64,000 nucleotides of DNA from Acerihabitans arboris (GTDB lineage: Bacteria > Pseudomonadota > Gammaproteobacteria > Enterobacterales > Enterobacteriaceae). Location of the stretch: the NCBI RefSeq assembly GCF_010131535.1, contig NZ_WUBS01000005.1, positions 1 to 64,000 on the forward strand. The letters are read 5' to 3'. Both the position numbers and the translations under genes were made by a program. Under the pieces are notes generated by a model, which was given only the letters and a program-made list of their open reading frames with translations, ran no database searches and was not told the DNA's origin. Shown here piece after piece: positions 37,964 to 48,707 of this stretch (position 1 is the first letter of the stretch; the number at the start of each line of letters is the position of its first letter).

Positions 37964-40546
37964 TTAACCTACTACCAGGTTAAGCAGTTTGCCAGGTACA
38001 TAAATCACTTTACGCACCGTGAACCCTTCCAGGTGTTTTGCCACCAGATGTTCCTGGACGGCACGTCCACGCACCAGCGCCTCGTCGGCGTCGGCGGGAA
38101 CGGTAATTCTTCCGCGCAGTTTACCATTGACCTGGATAACCACCAGCTTCGCCTCTTCAACCATAGCCGTTTCATCGGCAACCGGCCACGGGGCGCCGTC
38201 AATATCGCCTCCGCCGCCCAGCGCCTGCCACAAAGCAAAGCTGGCGTGCGGAGTAAATGGATACAGCATCCGCACCACCGCCAGCAGCGCTTCCTGCAGC
38301 AGGGCGCGGTCTTGCGCGGTTTCCTGCGGCGCCCGCGCCAATTTGTTCATCAGCTCCATGATGGCGGCGATGGCGGTGTTGAAGGTCTGGCGCCGGCCGA
38401 TATCGTCGTTCACCTTGGCGATGGTCTTGTGCAGTTCGCGCCGCAGAAGCTTTTGCGCCTCGTCCAGCGCGGCTACATCAAGCTGGCCGACCGCCCCCAG
38501 CGCCTGGTGGTCGAACACCAGTTTCCACACGCGTTTCAAAAAGCGGTTGGCGCCTTCGACGCCCGATTCCTGCCACTCCAGCGTCATTTCCGCCGGCGAG
38601 GCGAACATCATAAACAAACGCACGGTATCGGCGCCGTATTTTTCCACCATCACCTGGGGATCGATGCCGTTGTTTTTCGATTTGGACATCTTGCTCATGC
38701 CGGCATAAATCAGTTCGCGGCCATCCTTATCCGTGGCTTTGATGATGCGGCCTTTTTCATCGCGCTCCACCTCGACATCCACCGGCGAGATCCAGACCTG
38801 TTCGCCACCGTTGCCCAGGTAATAGAACGCGTCCGCCAGCACCATGCCCTGGCACAGCAGGCGTTTGGCCGGTTCGTCGGAACTGACCAGGCCGGCGTCG
38901 CGCAGCAGCTTATGGTAAAAGCGGAAATACATCAGGTGCATGATGGCATGTTCGATGCCGCCCACGTACTGATCCACCGGCAGCCAGTAATTGGCGGCGG
39001 CGGGATCCAGCATGCCGGTATCGAAATGCGGGCAGGTATAGCGCGCGTAGTACCAGCTTGATTCCATAAAGGTATCGAAGGTATCGGTTTCGCGCAGCGC
39101 CGGCCGGCCGTTGACGGTGGTTTTCGCCCATTCGGGATCGGCCTTGATCGGGCTGGAGATGCCGTCCATGACCACATCTTCCGGCAGCAGCACCGGCAGC
39201 CGATCGTCCGGGGTCGGGATCACGCTGCCGTCTTCCAGGGTGATCATCGGAATTGGCGCCCCCCAGTAGCGCTGGCGTGAAACGCCCCAGTCGCGCAGGC
39301 GGTAATTGACTTTGCGCTCGCCGACGCCCGCCGCCACCAGCTTATCGGCAATGGCGTTAAAGCCGGCGGCGTGATCAAGACCGTCGAATTCACCGGAGTT
39401 GAACAGCGCGCCCTTTTCGGTCATGGCCTGCTGGCTTAAATCCGGCTCGGCTCCGTCGACGGCCAGGATCACCGGCTTGATCGCCAGGCGGTATTTAGTG
39501 GCGAACTCCCAGTCGCGCTGATCGTGGCCGGGCACCGCCATTACCGCGCCGGTGCCGTATTCCATCAGCACAAAGTTGGCCACCCATATCGGCACCGATT
39601 CGCCGCTTAACGGATGAATGGCGAACAGGCCGGTATCCATGCCCTTTTTCTCCATGGTCGCCATCTCGGCTTCGGCCACCTTGGTATTACGGCATTCGGC
39701 GATAAAGTCGGCCAGGGCCGGATTGGCGGCCGCGGCCTGTAGCGACAGCGGATGCCCGGCGGCCACCGCCAGATAGGTCACGCCCATAAAGGTATCGGGG
39801 CGGGTGGTATAGACCGACAGCGTTTCCTCGCTGTGCGCCACCTGGAAACGGATTTCCACCCCTTCGGAGCGGCCAATCCAGTTGCGCTGCATGGTTTTCA
39901 CCTGCTCGGGCCAGCTTTCAAGCGTATCCAGGCCGTAGAGCAGCTCATCGGCATAGGCGGTGATTTTCACGAACCACTGCGGGATTTCCTTGCGCTCGAC
40001 CTTGGTGCCGCAGCGCCAGCAGCCGCCGTCGATCACCTGTTCGTTGGCCAGCACCGTCTGGTCGTGCGGGCACCAATTCACCGCCGAGGTTTTTTTATAG
40101 ACCAGGCCTTTCTCATACAGCCGGGCAAAGAACCATTGTTCCCAGCGATAATATTCCGGCCGGCAGGTGGTGACCTCACGGTCCCAGTCATAACCGAAAC
40201 CCAGCAGTTTGAGCTGGGTTTTCATATAAGCGATATTGTCGTAGGTCCAGGGCGCCGGCGCGGTATTGTTTTTTACCGCCGCGCCTTCCGCCGGCAGGCC
40301 GAAGGCGTCCCAGCCGATGGGCTGCAGCACGTTCTTGCCCTGCATGCGCTGGTAGCGCGCGATAACATCGCCGATGGTGTAGTTGCGCACATGGCCCATA
40401 TGCAGGCGACCGGAGGGATAAGGCAGCATGGAAAGGCAGTAGTATTTTTGCTTGCCCGCATCCTCGGTAACCTTGAAGGTTTGGTGTTCATGCCAGTGAA
40501 GCTGGACGTGGGATTCTATCTCTTCCGGGCGATATTGCTCTTGCAT
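37964..40546 (-). CDS. leuS: Leucine--tRNA ligase LeuS
   Basis: Class I aminoacyl-tRNA synthetase, 860 residues from ATG 40546 (same as E. coli); an upstream frame to 40687 lacks similarity. HIGH-type motif [11 protein letters not shown] near 42-52, zinc-domain [12 protein letters not shown], editing domain [30 protein letters not shown] near 619, and the C-terminal domain [14 protein letters not shown]. Heads the leuS-lptE-holA-nadD-rsfS-rlmH-mrdA series. Confidence 0.98.
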   Translation of the reverse strand: MQEQYRPEEIESHVQLHWHEHQTFKVTEDAGKQKYYCLSMLPYPSGRLHMGHVRNYTIGDVIARYQRMQGKNVLQPIGWDAFGLPAEGAAVKNNTAPAPWTYDNIAYMKTQLKLLGFGYDWDREVTTCRPEYYRWEQWFFARLYEKGLVYKKTSAVNWCPHDQTVLANEQVIDGGCWRCGTKVERKEIPQWFVKITAYADELLYGLDTLESWPEQVKTMQRNWIGRSEGVEIRFQVAHSEETLSVYTTRPDTFMGVTYLAVAAGHPLSLQAAAANPALADFIAECRNTKVAEAEMATMEKKGMDTGLFAIHPLSGESVPIWVANFVLMEYGTGAVMAVPGHDQRDWEFATKYRLAIKPVILAVDGAEPDLSQQAMTEKGALFNSGEFDGLDHAAGFNAIADKLVAAGVGERKVNYRLRDWGVSRQRYWGAPIPMITLEDGSVIPTPDDRLPVLLPEDVVMDGISSPIKADPEWAKTTVNGRPALRETDTFDTFMESSWYYARYTCPHFDTGMLDPAAANYWLPVDQYVGGIEHAIMHLMYFRFYHKLLRDAGLVSSDEPAKRLLCQGMVLADAFYYLGNGGEQVWISPVDVEVERDEKGRIIKATDKDGRELIYAGMSKMSKSKNNGIDPQVMVEKYGADTVRLFMMFASPAEMTLEWQESGVEGANRFLKRVWKLVFDHQALGAVGQLDVAALDEAQKLLRRELHKTIAKVNDDIGRRQTFNTAIAAIMELMNKLARAPQETAQDRALLQEALLAVVRMLYPFTPHASFALWQALGGGGDIDGAPWPVADETAMVEEAKLVVIQVNGKLRGRITVPADADEALVRGRAVQEHLVAKHLEGFTVRKVIYVPGKLLNLVVG

Positions 40547-40837
40547 GGCAGCCAGTGGTCCTATAGTGAAAATACAGCTACGCTCGCGTTGTCTACCGAG
40601 CGTTGATAACAAAAGATCCGCATAGCATAGCTGATAAGCAACGGCGGCAACAACACCCTGCGCGACCCGAACGCGTATTTCTGCCACATTAGGCCGTATC
40701 CGGACGATTTATTGCGCTGCGCCATGCTTTATGCCGAATGAGTTTACCGTTATAGACTAAAATTATCAGCATGATACCCATTTAGTTCCGGCCAGAAGGC
40801 CATTTTGGGTGATGCTGGCGGATATCAGGAGATGACG

Positions 40838-41317
40838 ATGGATAAGGTGGCGCAGTATTATCGCGAATTGCTGGCCTCGCTAAGCCAACAGCTTGAGCAG
40901 GGGGAGAGGAACATCGATACGCTGGTGGAGGATGCGCGGCAACGTTTGCTGGCCACCGGCGATCTGACGCCGGCTGAAGTGGAGAATGTGACCCGGGCGG
41001 TGCGTCGCGATCTGGAGGAGTTTGCCCGCAGTTATGATGAAAGCCGCGCGCAGGATACCGACAGCGTGTTTACCCGGATGATCAAGGAGAGCCTGTGGCA
41101 GGAGCTGGCGGATATTACCGATAAAACCCAGTTGGAATGGCAGGAAGTGTTTAAAGACGTCAACCATCACGGGGTTTACAGCAGCGGCGAGGTGGTGGGC
41201 CTGGGCAACCTGGTCTGCGAACGGTGCCACCATTCGCTGGCGTTTTATACTCCGGAAACGTTGCCGCTGTGTCCGGAGTGCGGCTTCGATCAGTTCCAGC
41301 GCCGGCCGTTCCAATAG
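40838..41317 (+). CDS. ybeL: YbeL family protein
   Basis: DUF1451 protein, 159 residues, with N-terminal helical coiled region and a C-terminal zinc ribbon (LVCERCHHSLAFYTPETLPLCPECG) carrying two CxxC pairs. ATG 40838 gives the E. coli-like MDKVAQYYRELLASL start and has AGGAG six bases upstream. Convergent with gltL, divergent from leuS. Function unknown; E. coli ybeL is sigma-E or alpha-factor linked by expression only. Confidence 0.94.
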   Translation: MDKVAQYYRELLASLSQQLEQGERNIDTLVEDARQRLLATGDLTPAEVENVTRAVRRDLEEFARSYDESRAQDTDSVFTRMIKESLWQELADITDKTQLEWQEVFKDVNHHGVYSSGEVVGLGNLVCERCHHSLAFYTPETLPLCPECGFDQFQRRPFQ

Positions 41318-41324
41318 CGGCCGG

Positions 41325-41353
41325 GGCCTGCCCCGCAGGTTCCGGGGCAGGCC
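41325..41353. terminator. GC-rich hairpin between ybeL and gltL
   Basis: A perfect 11-bp stem (GGCCTGCCCCG and its complement) with a seven-base loop, in the 48-base gap between convergent genes. No T-run follows, so it may work in mRNA 3' protection or termination with less efficiency. Confidence 0.5.
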
Positions 41354-41365
41354 TCGAGCGGGCGC

Positions 41366-42091
41366 TTAGTGCAAAATTTTCGCCAGGAAGTCGCGGGCGC
41401 GATCGGTCTGCGGATGCTGGAAGAACGCCTCTTTATGGGTATCCTCGACGATCTTGCCTTCATCCATAAAGATCACCCGGTTGGCCACCTTACGGGCAAA
41501 GCCCATTTCATGGGTCACCACCATCATGGTCATGCCTTCCTGCGCCAGTTCGACCATCACATCCAGCACTTCATTGATCATTTCCGGGTCCAGCGCCGAG
41601 GTCGGCTCATCGAACAGCATCGCCACCGGATCCATGCACAGGGCGCGGGCAATCGCCACCCGCTGCTGCTGGCCGCCGGAAAGCTGGCCGGGGAATTTAT
41701 TGGCCTGCGCCGACAGGCCAACCCGTTCCAGCAGCTTCAGGCCTTTCTCGCGCGACGCGTCCTTGTTGCGCTTGAGCACCTTAACCTGCGCCAGGGTAAG
41801 ATTATCGATGATCGACAGGTGCGGAAACAGTTCAAAATGCTGAAACACCATGCCTACCTTGGCGCGCAGCTGGGCCAGGTTGGTGCGCTTGTCGTTGACG
41901 GCGATATCATTGACCATGATTTGGCCGCGCTGGATCGGCTCTAGTCCGTTGACGGTTTTGATCAGCGTGGATTTACCCGAGCCGGACGGGCCGCAGACCA
42001 CCACGACCTCGCCGGTTTGCACTTCGGTCGAGCAATCGTTCAGTACCTGAAAATGGCCGTACCATTTAGAAATATTTTTCAGGGAAATCAT
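41366..42091 (-). CDS. gltL: Glutamate/aspartate ABC transporter ATP-binding protein GltL
   Basis: ATPase of the GltIJKL importer, 241 residues from ATG 42091; the start overlaps the gltK stop. Walker [11 protein letters not shown]-loop [14 protein letters not shown] signature, Walker [15 protein letters not shown] and VVTHE are intact. A longer frame reaching 42352 reads into the antisense of gltK and is rejected. Confidence 0.96.
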   Translation of the reverse strand: MISLKNISKWYGHFQVLNDCSTEVQTGEVVVVCGPSGSGKSTLIKTVNGLEPIQRGQIMVNDIAVNDKRTNLAQLRAKVGMVFQHFELFPHLSIIDNLTLAQVKVLKRNKDASREKGLKLLERVGLSAQANKFPGQLSGGQQQRVAIARALCMDPVAMLFDEPTSALDPEMINEVLDVMVELAQEGMTMMVVTHEMGFARKVANRVIFMDEGKIVEDTHKEAFFQHPQTDRARDFLAKILH

Positions 42092-42768
42092 CAAACCGTC
42101 CTTTTCTTCAAATAATTTACCAGCAGGGAAGCGCTGAGGCTGATAACAAAATATACGGCGCCGGCAAACAGGATCATTTCCACCTGGGTACCGTCGCGTT
42201 CGCCCACCGACGACGCGGTGCGGAAAAAATCGGCCAGGCTTAACACATACACCAGCGACGTATCCTGGAACAGGACAATGCCCTGGGTCAGCAGCAGCGG
42301 CACCATGGCGCGAAAGGCCTGGGGAAGCACCACCAACTGCATGGATTGCCACGGCGTCATGCCGAGCGCCAGCGCCGCCGAGGCCTGGCCGCGCGAAATG
42401 CTGATAATGCCGGCGCGGATAATCTCGGAGTAATAGGCGGCCTCAAACAGCGAGAAGGCCACCATGGCCGAAATCAGCCGGATATCGGTTTTCGGGGAAA
42501 GCCCCAGCACCTTTTGCAGAAAGCTGGGCACCACCAGGTAAAACCACAGCAGCACCATCAACAGCGGCACCGAGCGGAACAGGTTAACGTACAGTTTGGC
42601 AAACCAACTGACCGGCCACAGCGGCGACAGGCGCATCACTGCCAGCACGGTGCCCCAGATAATGCCGAAAAAAACGGCGGTAAAGGTGATTTTCAGCGTC
42701 ATCGCCATGCCTTGCAGCATATAAGGCAGGCTGGGAATGATGGTACTCCAGTCAAATTGGTACATCAT
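42091..42768 (-). CDS. gltK: Glutamate/aspartate ABC permease GltK
   Basis: Membrane subunit, 225 residues, with an EAA motif [29 protein letters not shown] and [12 protein letters not shown]. Overlaps gltJ by four bases and gltL by the stop. Pairs with GltJ as heterodimer. Confidence 0.96.
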   Translation of the reverse strand: MMYQFDWSTIIPSLPYMLQGMAMTLKITFTAVFFGIIWGTVLAVMRLSPLWPVSWFAKLYVNLFRSVPLLMVLLWFYLVVPSFLQKVLGLSPKTDIRLISAMVAFSLFEAAYYSEIIRAGIISISRGQASAALALGMTPWQSMQLVVLPQAFRAMVPLLLTQGIVLFQDTSLVYVLSLADFFRTASSVGERDGTQVEMILFAGAVYFVISLSASLLVNYLKKRTV

Positions 42769-43505
42769 TTACCTCCTATATGACCGGGCAAGCGTACTTT
42801 TCTCTCCACCAAATGCATGGCAAACATCACCACCGCGTTAATGATCAGGTAGCCGACGGTTATCGCGGTAAAGGACTCATACGCATGCGCGGAATAATCC
42901 AGCAGCTTGCCGGCCTGCGCCGCCATGTCCACCAGGCCGATGGTTGACGCCACCGCGGAGTTTTTCACCAGGTTAAGCATTTCCGAGGTCATCGGCGGCA
43001 CGATCACGCGATAGGCGTTCGGCAACAGCACGTAACGGTAGGTTTGCGGCAGCGTCAGGCCCATCGCCAGCCCGGCGGCCTTCTGGCCTGAGGGCAGGGA
43101 CTGGATGCCGGCGCGCACCTGCTCGCAAACGCGGGCGGCGGTAAACAACCCCAGGCAGATCATCGAGCAGACAAAAAACTGGATATTCGGATCCAGGCCG
43201 GACTTAAACCACATGCCGATATTCACCGGCAACAGTTCCGGCACCACCAGGTACCAGATGAAAAATTGAACAATCAAAGGAATGTTACGGAATAACTCGA
43301 CGTAACAGGTTCCTAAAGCGGAAAGGAAACGATTTGGAACGGTACGCAGGATGCCGAACAGCGAACCGACCAGCAACGCGATAATCCAGGCGCAAAACGA
43401 GACGGCGACGGTAACTTTAAACCCCGCCCAAAGCCAGCCGAGGTAGGTGGTGTTGCCAAATGGGGCAGCTGCAAAAAAAATACCCCAGTTCCAATCTATT
43501 GACAT
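42765..43505 (-). CDS. gltJ: Glutamate/aspartate ABC permease GltJ
   Basis: Membrane subunit, 246 residues. Helices begin near 28; EAA-like loop [28 protein letters not shown] and [13 protein letters not shown] are conserved. Separated from gltI by 151 bases with a strong hairpin. Confidence 0.96.
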   Translation of the reverse strand: MSIDWNWGIFFAAAPFGNTTYLGWLWAGFKVTVAVSFCAWIIALLVGSLFGILRTVPNRFLSALGTCYVELFRNIPLIVQFFIWYLVVPELLPVNIGMWFKSGLDPNIQFFVCSMICLGLFTAARVCEQVRAGIQSLPSGQKAAGLAMGLTLPQTYRYVLLPNAYRVIVPPMTSEMLNLVKNSAVASTIGLVDMAAQAGKLLDYSAHAYESFTAITVGYLIINAVVMFAMHLVERKVRLPGHIGGK

Positions 43506-43518
43506 AAAAAACTCCGGT

Positions 43519-43541
43519 AAAAAAGGGTAGCATCGCTACCC
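43519..43541 (-). terminator. Terminator between gltI and gltJ
   Basis: GGGTAGC GAT GCTACCC on the minus strand, followed by six T residues. It is a strong intrinsic terminator that would end most gltI transcripts and thin the downstream genes. Confidence 0.85.
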
Positions 43542-43656
43542 TGAAGATTGATGAAGACCTTGATGTCCGTGCCGCGGGGAACGACCGCGTCGCGTCTGTC
43601 TGTCCTGGCCTCCCGCAATCGAGAGGGCGGGGAGTCACCCGCCCTTATTGTCGTTA
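43525..43656 (-). ncRNA. Possible SroC-like 3'-UTR RNA
   Basis: In E. coli and Salmonella the gltI-gltJ gap yields SroC, a 3'-UTR RNA that sponges GcvB. The same gap here (about 130 bases) starts with a stem AGGGCGGG...CCCGCCCT right past the gltI stop, continues with a GC-rich middle, and ends in the terminator. Position and architecture agree; I cannot align the sequence to SroC with confidence. Confidence 0.4.
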
Positions 43657-44553
43657 TTAGTTTACGGCTTTGTCGTTAGGGGCCTTGAACAGCGCTTTGA
43701 CGTCATCGGACATATCGAAATTCATATTCAGGTTTTTCGGCGGGATCGGCTGTTTAAACCAGGTGTCGTACCATTTAGCCGCCTGACCGGAGGTCTGGAT
43801 GGAGACAATAGTGTCATCCACCAGTTTTTTGAACTGCGGATCGTCTTTACGCATCATGCAGCCATAGGCTTCTTTTGACTGCGGAGTGCCGACGATATCC
43901 CATTGCCCGGGGTTTTTGGATTTGGCGCGTTCACCGGCCAGCAGGGCATCGTCCAGCATAAAGGCTTCGGCGCGGCCGGTTTCCAGCGTGCGGAACGAAT
44001 CGCCATGATCCTTGGTGGAGATGATGCGCATCTTCATTTGTTTTTCGTCGTTCAGCTTGTTGAGCAACACTTCGGACGTGGTGCCCGCCGTTACCACGAC
44101 GGTTTTGCCGGCCAGGTCGGCGAAGTCTTTAATCGGGCTGCCTTTTTTCACCGCGATACGGGTGCCGATCACAAACAGGGTATTGGAGAAATCGACCTGT
44201 TTCTGGCGCTCAAGGTTGTTGGTGGTTGAGCCGCATTCAAAATCATAGGTGCCGTTTTGCAGCAGCGGGATACGATTTTGCGATGAGATCGGCAGATATT
44301 TAATCTGCAGGGAAGGGGCGTCAATTTTCTTTTTGATGGCTTCCACGATGGCATCGGAATAGGCCTGGGAGTAGCCCACTACTTTTTGCTGGTTGTCATA
44401 ATAGGAAAACGGAACCGAAGATTCCCGATGGCCAACCACGATCACGCCGTTGTCTTTGATTTTCTTCAGGGTGCCCGTCAGGTCTTCCGCATGGGCCATG
44501 CTGCCGGCCATACCCAGTACCAGTAATGATAAAGCCAATTTGCGCATTTGCAT
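43657..44553 (-). CDS. gltI: Glutamate/aspartate-binding protein GltI
   Basis: Periplasmic binding protein, 298 residues. Signal peptide KLALSLLVLGMAGSMAHA; ligand region GHRESSVPFSYYDNQQKVVGYSQ, GSTTNNLERQKQVDFS, TSEVLLNKLN and KDHGDSFRTLETGRAEAFMLDDALLA are as in E. coli. First gene of gltIJKL. Confidence 0.97.
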   Translation of the reverse strand: MQMRKLALSLLVLGMAGSMAHAEDLTGTLKKIKDNGVIVVGHRESSVPFSYYDNQQKVVGYSQAYSDAIVEAIKKKIDAPSLQIKYLPISSQNRIPLLQNGTYDFECGSTTNNLERQKQVDFSNTLFVIGTRIAVKKGSPIKDFADLAGKTVVVTAGTTSEVLLNKLNDEKQMKMRIISTKDHGDSFRTLETGRAEAFMLDDALLAGERAKSKNPGQWDIVGTPQSKEAYGCMMRKDDPQFKKLVDDTIVSIQTSGQAAKWYDTWFKQPIPPKNLNMNFDMSDDVKALFKAPNDKAVN

Positions 44554-44907
44554 TTTCCAACTCCTTTGCTGTCACTACGGCGCTCAAGGGTAAGCGCGCC
44601 GCAATCATGAGTATCACGTTAAGCTTTGGATCCAGCCTAAAGCGTAAATATCAAAACGGATTACCGTTAAAAAATAGCCGAATGTAAATGTTTTGAAATG
44701 AAAAAGTTTTCGTTTTGTGAGTTCCTGCGCACCAAAACGTGGCGCAGCACGCTTACTTGCACAATGTAAGTGCGACTGACGCACCATGACGGCGCGCCTG
44801 CGGCGGAAATTACTCACCAAAAAACAGTTTTTAACCACATTCGCAACGTTATACAGCAAAAATCATGCCAGACAAATTATTTGCTCCCGAACGGCGCAGC
44901 GCCGGAT
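44554..44907. promoter_or_regulatory. gltI upstream region with inverted repeats
   Basis: No gene. TGCGC..CGTTTTGG..GCGCA-type inverted repeat lies at 44726-44746 and CTTAC...GTAAG at 44752-44770. The first looks like a loose NtrC-type site, though its spacing (five between halves rather than three) does not fit. A regulator of gltI binding here is possible. Confidence 0.35.
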
Positions 44908-45498
44908 TCAGGCTTTTTGCGCCGCGGAAGCGGACAGGGCGACGTGCGCTTTGAAGACTTCCAGCGCGCCGGGCAGCAGGGCCGGGTCGGCGTGTTTATC
45001 ATTATTCCACAGGTCGGCGAAGCTGATTGCCCGCCCGCAGTGGATAAACACTTCATCCACTTCGATAATGATCACGCTTTTCGCCGGTTGTCCGTTTTGC
45101 GCAAAACGCAGGCATAGCGCCGGGTCGACGGAAATCCGCGCGCGGCCGTTGACCCGAAATCCCTCTTTCCAGCCGGGGATCAGGAACAGCATGCCGACAA
45201 ACGGATTTTGCAGGATATTGCCCAGGCCATCGAGACGATTGTTGCCGGAGCGATCCGGCAGCAGCAGTGTCTTATCGTCCTCCACGTGGACAAATCCCGG
45301 CTCCCCGCCCTTGGGCGAGCAGTCGATACCGCGCGCGCCCTGGGTGCCGAGGATCATAAAAGGCGCCAGGGCAATCAGCCGACGGGCAAAGATATCGAGG
45401 CGATCGATTTGCTTTTGCACCACCGCTTTATTGGGTTGGGCATAGTGCTCGCGCAGCTGGGCGGCATCGGTAAGCAGATAACGGGAGTCGGGGTTCAT
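44908..45498 (-). CDS. PPOX-family FMN-binding flavoprotein
   Basis: A 196-residue pyridoxamine-phosphate-oxidase-like split-barrel protein, probably dimeric and FMN-binding. Visible segments: PFMILGTQGARGIDCSPKGGEPGFVHVEDDKTLLLPDRSGNNRLDGLGNILQNPFVGMLFLIPGWKEGFRVNGRARIS, which match the MSMEG_1061-type PPOX group. Substrate unknown; it is not pdxH. It has no equivalent between gltI and lnt in E. coli (inserted gene). The 237-base gap to lnt shows no gene. Confidence 0.85.
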   Translation of the reverse strand: MNPDSRYLLTDAAQLREHYAQPNKAVVQKQIDRLDIFARRLIALAPFMILGTQGARGIDCSPKGGEPGFVHVEDDKTLLLPDRSGNNRLDGLGNILQNPFVGMLFLIPGWKEGFRVNGRARISVDPALCLRFAQNGQPAKSVIIIEVDEVFIHCGRAISFADLWNNDKHADPALLPGALEVFKAHVALSASAAQKA

Positions 45499-45735
45499 AC
45501 AGAGGCTCTTTGGTCAAAATGTCACGAAGATGTTACATGTGGCAAGATAACAGCAAAGAGATGGATTAACAATAATTAGCACGCGCATCACAGCCCGCCA
45601 ACGGCGAGCAGCCCGCTACCATCAGACGTGTCACAGGGCGAACGGGCCGATGGGGTCGACGCGGCCATGGTTTTTCCGGCCGCCCGAGCCCCATGGCGCG
45701 ATGGACCCGCTGACCGGGTATCCAAAGCAGAGGTG

Positions 45736-47277
45736 TTAAAGGGCGCGCCGTCCCGCCCGCCGGCCGAACACCACGGCGGCAAATCCCAGCAGCAGCGTCA
45801 GCAGCCACAGCGGCCAGTCGCCGAAGCGCGCATAAGGCGTCAGCCCCGTAGCCGGCGTCACCCGCGCGCTTAACACGTCGCGGGTAAACTGCGGCAGTAT
45901 CGCGTCGATGGCGCCGTCGGCGCCGATCACCGCGGTAATACCGTTATTGGTACTGCGCAGCAGCGGCCGTCCCAGCTCCAGCGATCGCATGCGCGCCATC
46001 TGGAAATGCTGCCACGGGCCGATGGAATGGCCGAACCACGCATCATTGGAAATGGTCAGCAGGAAATCGGTGTCCGGCCGGAAGTTATCGCGGACCTGCG
46101 AGCCGAGGATAATCTCGTAGCAGATGGCCGCGGTCAGCTTCATGCCGGCGGCGCTCAGCTGCGGCTGGATATAATTGCCGCGGCTGAACGACGACATCGG
46201 CAGGTTAAACAGCGGCGCCAGCGGACGCAGCAGGCTCTCCAGCGGCACAAACTCGCCGAACGGCACCAAATGATGCTTGGCGTAACGGTTGGGGCTGGGG
46301 TAACGGTAGGGCGTCTGCTCCCCCAACACCAGGATGCTGTTGAAATAACTATAACCGGACGAGCCGCGCCGGGTATCGATAATGCCGGTAACCAGGCTGG
46401 TATGCTCCTCTCGCAGCAGCCGATCCAGCTCGTTAAGGAACGGCGTCTGGGAGGTTTCGTCATCCGGGATAGCCGATTCCGGCCAAATCACCATCTGCGC
46501 CTTGCCAAGAAAAGGCCGGGTATGGCTCAGGTACACATCCAGCGTCGGCTGCACCTGGTCGGCCTCCCATTTCAGCGACTGGGCAATATTGCCCTGCACC
46601 ATGGCCACGTCCACCGCCCTGGCATCCTGCGGGGCATACCAGTGCAGGCTCTTCAGCGGCCAGGGCAGCAGCAGCACCGCCAGCGCGCAGATACCCGCCA
46701 GGGGAGCGCGCAGCGCCACCGCGGCCACGGCCAGCCCGCTGACGGCCATCAGGAAAAAGGTGATGGATTCGACGCCGAACATCGGCGCCAATCCCTTAAG
46801 GGGACCGTCGATTTGCGTATAGCCGAACTGCAGCCAGGGCAGGCCGGTCATCACCCAGCCGCGCAGGAATTCCGTCACCTGCCACAGCACCGGCGCGCCC
46901 AGCGCCAGCCGCCACAGCGAAGTGCGCGGCCAGATGCGCGCCAACACGCCGCTAAACAGCATGGGATAGAGCGCCAGGTATGCCGCCAGCAGCGCCACCA
47001 GGGCGATGTTCACCGGCCCGGGCAGCCCGCCGAACTGGGCGATGCTGACATAGATCCAGTTCATGCCGGTGCCGAACAGACCGAAGCCCCAGAAAAAGCC
47101 GAGCCACGCGGACTGCCGGACCGTTCGGTTAAGGGTAACCGCCAGTAAACCGGCCAGCGACGCTATCGCCGCCGGCCAAATATCATAAGGTGAAAACGCC
47201 AGGGTACCGCAGGCGCCGGTCAATAGTGCCAGCAGCGCGCGTACCCACTGGCGTTCAAGTCGCAATGCGCTCGCCAT
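45736..47277 (-). CDS. lnt: Apolipoprotein N-acyltransferase Lnt
   Basis: Last enzyme of lipoprotein maturation, adding the third acyl chain; 513 residues (E. coli 512). About eight membrane helices, then a periplasmic nitrilase domain with catalytic Glu in VIWPESAIP, Lys in [13 protein letters not shown] and Cys in TAAICYEII. Seven bases after corC. Confidence 0.97.
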   Translation of the reverse strand: MASALRLERQWVRALLALLTGACGTLAFSPYDIWPAAIASLAGLLAVTLNRTVRQSAWLGFFWGFGLFGTGMNWIYVSIAQFGGLPGPVNIALVALLAAYLALYPMLFSGVLARIWPRTSLWRLALGAPVLWQVTEFLRGWVMTGLPWLQFGYTQIDGPLKGLAPMFGVESITFFLMAVSGLAVAAVALRAPLAGICALAVLLLPWPLKSLHWYAPQDARAVDVAMVQGNIAQSLKWEADQVQPTLDVYLSHTRPFLGKAQMVIWPESAIPDDETSQTPFLNELDRLLREEHTSLVTGIIDTRRGSSGYSYFNSILVLGEQTPYRYPSPNRYAKHHLVPFGEFVPLESLLRPLAPLFNLPMSSFSRGNYIQPQLSAAGMKLTAAICYEIILGSQVRDNFRPDTDFLLTISNDAWFGHSIGPWQHFQMARMRSLELGRPLLRSTNNGITAVIGADGAIDAILPQFTRDVLSARVTPATGLTPYARFGDWPLWLLTLLLGFAAVVFGRRAGRRAL

Positions 47278-47284
47278 GTAAGGT

Positions 47285-48163
47285 TTATTCTTCCATTATC
47301 GGTTGAGGTGAGTCGTCGGGGATTTTAACATGGACCTGGATGATACGCCGACTGTCGGCCATGGCGACCTTAAAAATATAACCATCTATTTCAATGGTTT
47401 CACCACGCGCCGGCAGATGGCCGAAGGCTTGCATCACCAGCCCGCCGATGGTGTCCACTTCTTCATCGCTGAAATGGGTGCCGAAGGCCTCGTTAAAATC
47501 CTCGATCGGCGCCAGCGCGCGGATGGTAAAGGTATGGCGGTTCAGCTGGCGGATGTCCCGATCTTCCTCGTCATCGTACTCATCCTCGATTTCGCCGACG
47601 ATAAGCTCCAGGATGTCCTCTATGGTGACCAGGCCGGATACGCCGCCGAACTCATCGATCACAATGGCCATATGGTAGCGCTGGGACCGGAACTCCTTCA
47701 GCATCCGATCGACGCGTTTGCTTTCCGGCACCACCACGGCGGGGCGCAAGACTTTATCCATACTGAACGGCTGCGAATTGCTGAGCATGAACGGCAGCAG
47801 ATCCTTGGCCATCAGGATCCCTTCGATATGATCCTTGTCTTCGCTTATTACCGGGAAACGGGAATGCGCGGATTCGATGATCACGTCCAGGCACTCTTCC
47901 AGCGATTGGTTGTTTTTCAGGGTCACAATCTGTGAACGGGGGATCATGATATCCCGGACGCGTTGCTCGGCGATATCCATCACGCCTTCGAGCATATCGC
48001 GGGTGTCGGGATCAATCAGCTCGTTTTGTTCGGAATCACGGATGAGTTCCAGCAAATCATTACGATTTTTCGGTTCGCCGTGAAACAGCTGATTAAGGAT
48101 AAGGGTAAAAAAGCCCTTCTTGGGACTGGGGCTGTCGTTGCTTTGCGAATGGTCGTCGCTCAT
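47285..48163 (-). CDS. corC: CorC (YbeX), CBS-domain protein
   Basis: Cytoplasmic protein with two CBS domains (about 70-190) and a C-terminal CorC/HlyC domain; 292 residues as in E. coli. Linked to magnesium efflux and to ribosome assembly with ybeY (literature). In the ybeZ-ybeY-corC-lnt operon. Confidence 0.96.
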   Translation of the reverse strand: MSDDHSQSNDSPSPKKGFFTLILNQLFHGEPKNRNDLLELIRDSEQNELIDPDTRDMLEGVMDIAEQRVRDIMIPRSQIVTLKNNQSLEECLDVIIESAHSRFPVISEDKDHIEGILMAKDLLPFMLSNSQPFSMDKVLRPAVVVPESKRVDRMLKEFRSQRYHMAIVIDEFGGVSGLVTIEDILELIVGEIEDEYDDEEDRDIRQLNRHTFTIRALAPIEDFNEAFGTHFSDEEVDTIGGLVMQAFGHLPARGETIEIDGYIFKVAMADSRRIIQVHVKIPDDSPQPIMEE

Positions 48164-48236
48164 GGCGTTCAGTTAGTTTCACTCGTAGTGGGTAAGATAG
48201 TGTAAACCGGCCCCGTTCCGGGACCGGCGTCGTTTA

Positions 48237-48707
48237 TCAGTCGTTTTTTTCGCTTAAATAGGGATCGGGATAGCCCATGGCCTGCATGATGTCGGCCTCC
48301 AGCGCCTCCATCTCCTCGGCTTCGTCATCCTGGATATGATCATACCCTAGCAGATGAAGACAGCCGTGGACAACCATATGCGCCCAGTGCGCGTCCAGAG
48401 GCACGTCCTGCTCGGCGGCTTCGCGTTCCACCACCTGGCGGCAGATGATTAAATCCCCGAGCAGCGGCAGTTCAACCTGCGGCGGGGCTTCAAAAGGAAA
48501 TGACAGCACATTGGTGGGCTTGTCCATGCCGCGATAGGTGAGGTTCAGCTCATGGCTTTCCGCCTCGTCCACCAGGCGGATGGTGACTTCGGCCTCGGTC
48601 TGGAACTGCGGCAGCACCGCTTCCAGCCAGCGCATAAAGGTGGGTTCGCCGGGCAAGCCGGCCGTATCGGCGCAGGCCACCTGCAAATCAAGGATCACGC
48701 CGTTCAT
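48237..48707 (-). CDS. ybeY: Endoribonuclease YbeY
   Basis: Metal-dependent RNase for 16S rRNA 3' maturation and quality control; 156 residues. The zinc-site motif [15 protein letters not shown] is complete. Overlaps phoL by four bases. Confidence 0.97.
   Translation of the reverse strand: MNGVILDLQVACADTAGLPGEPTFMRWLEAVLPQFQTEAEVTIRLVDEAESHELNLTYRGMDKPTNVLSFPFEAPPQVELPLLGDLIICRQVVEREAAEQDVPLDAHWAHMVVHGCLHLLGYDHIQDDEAEEMEALEADIMQAMGYPDPYLSEKND

Noticed and set aside
44614-44859. Small frame upstream of gltI
   Set aside because: It lies over the gltI promoter, with no family features.
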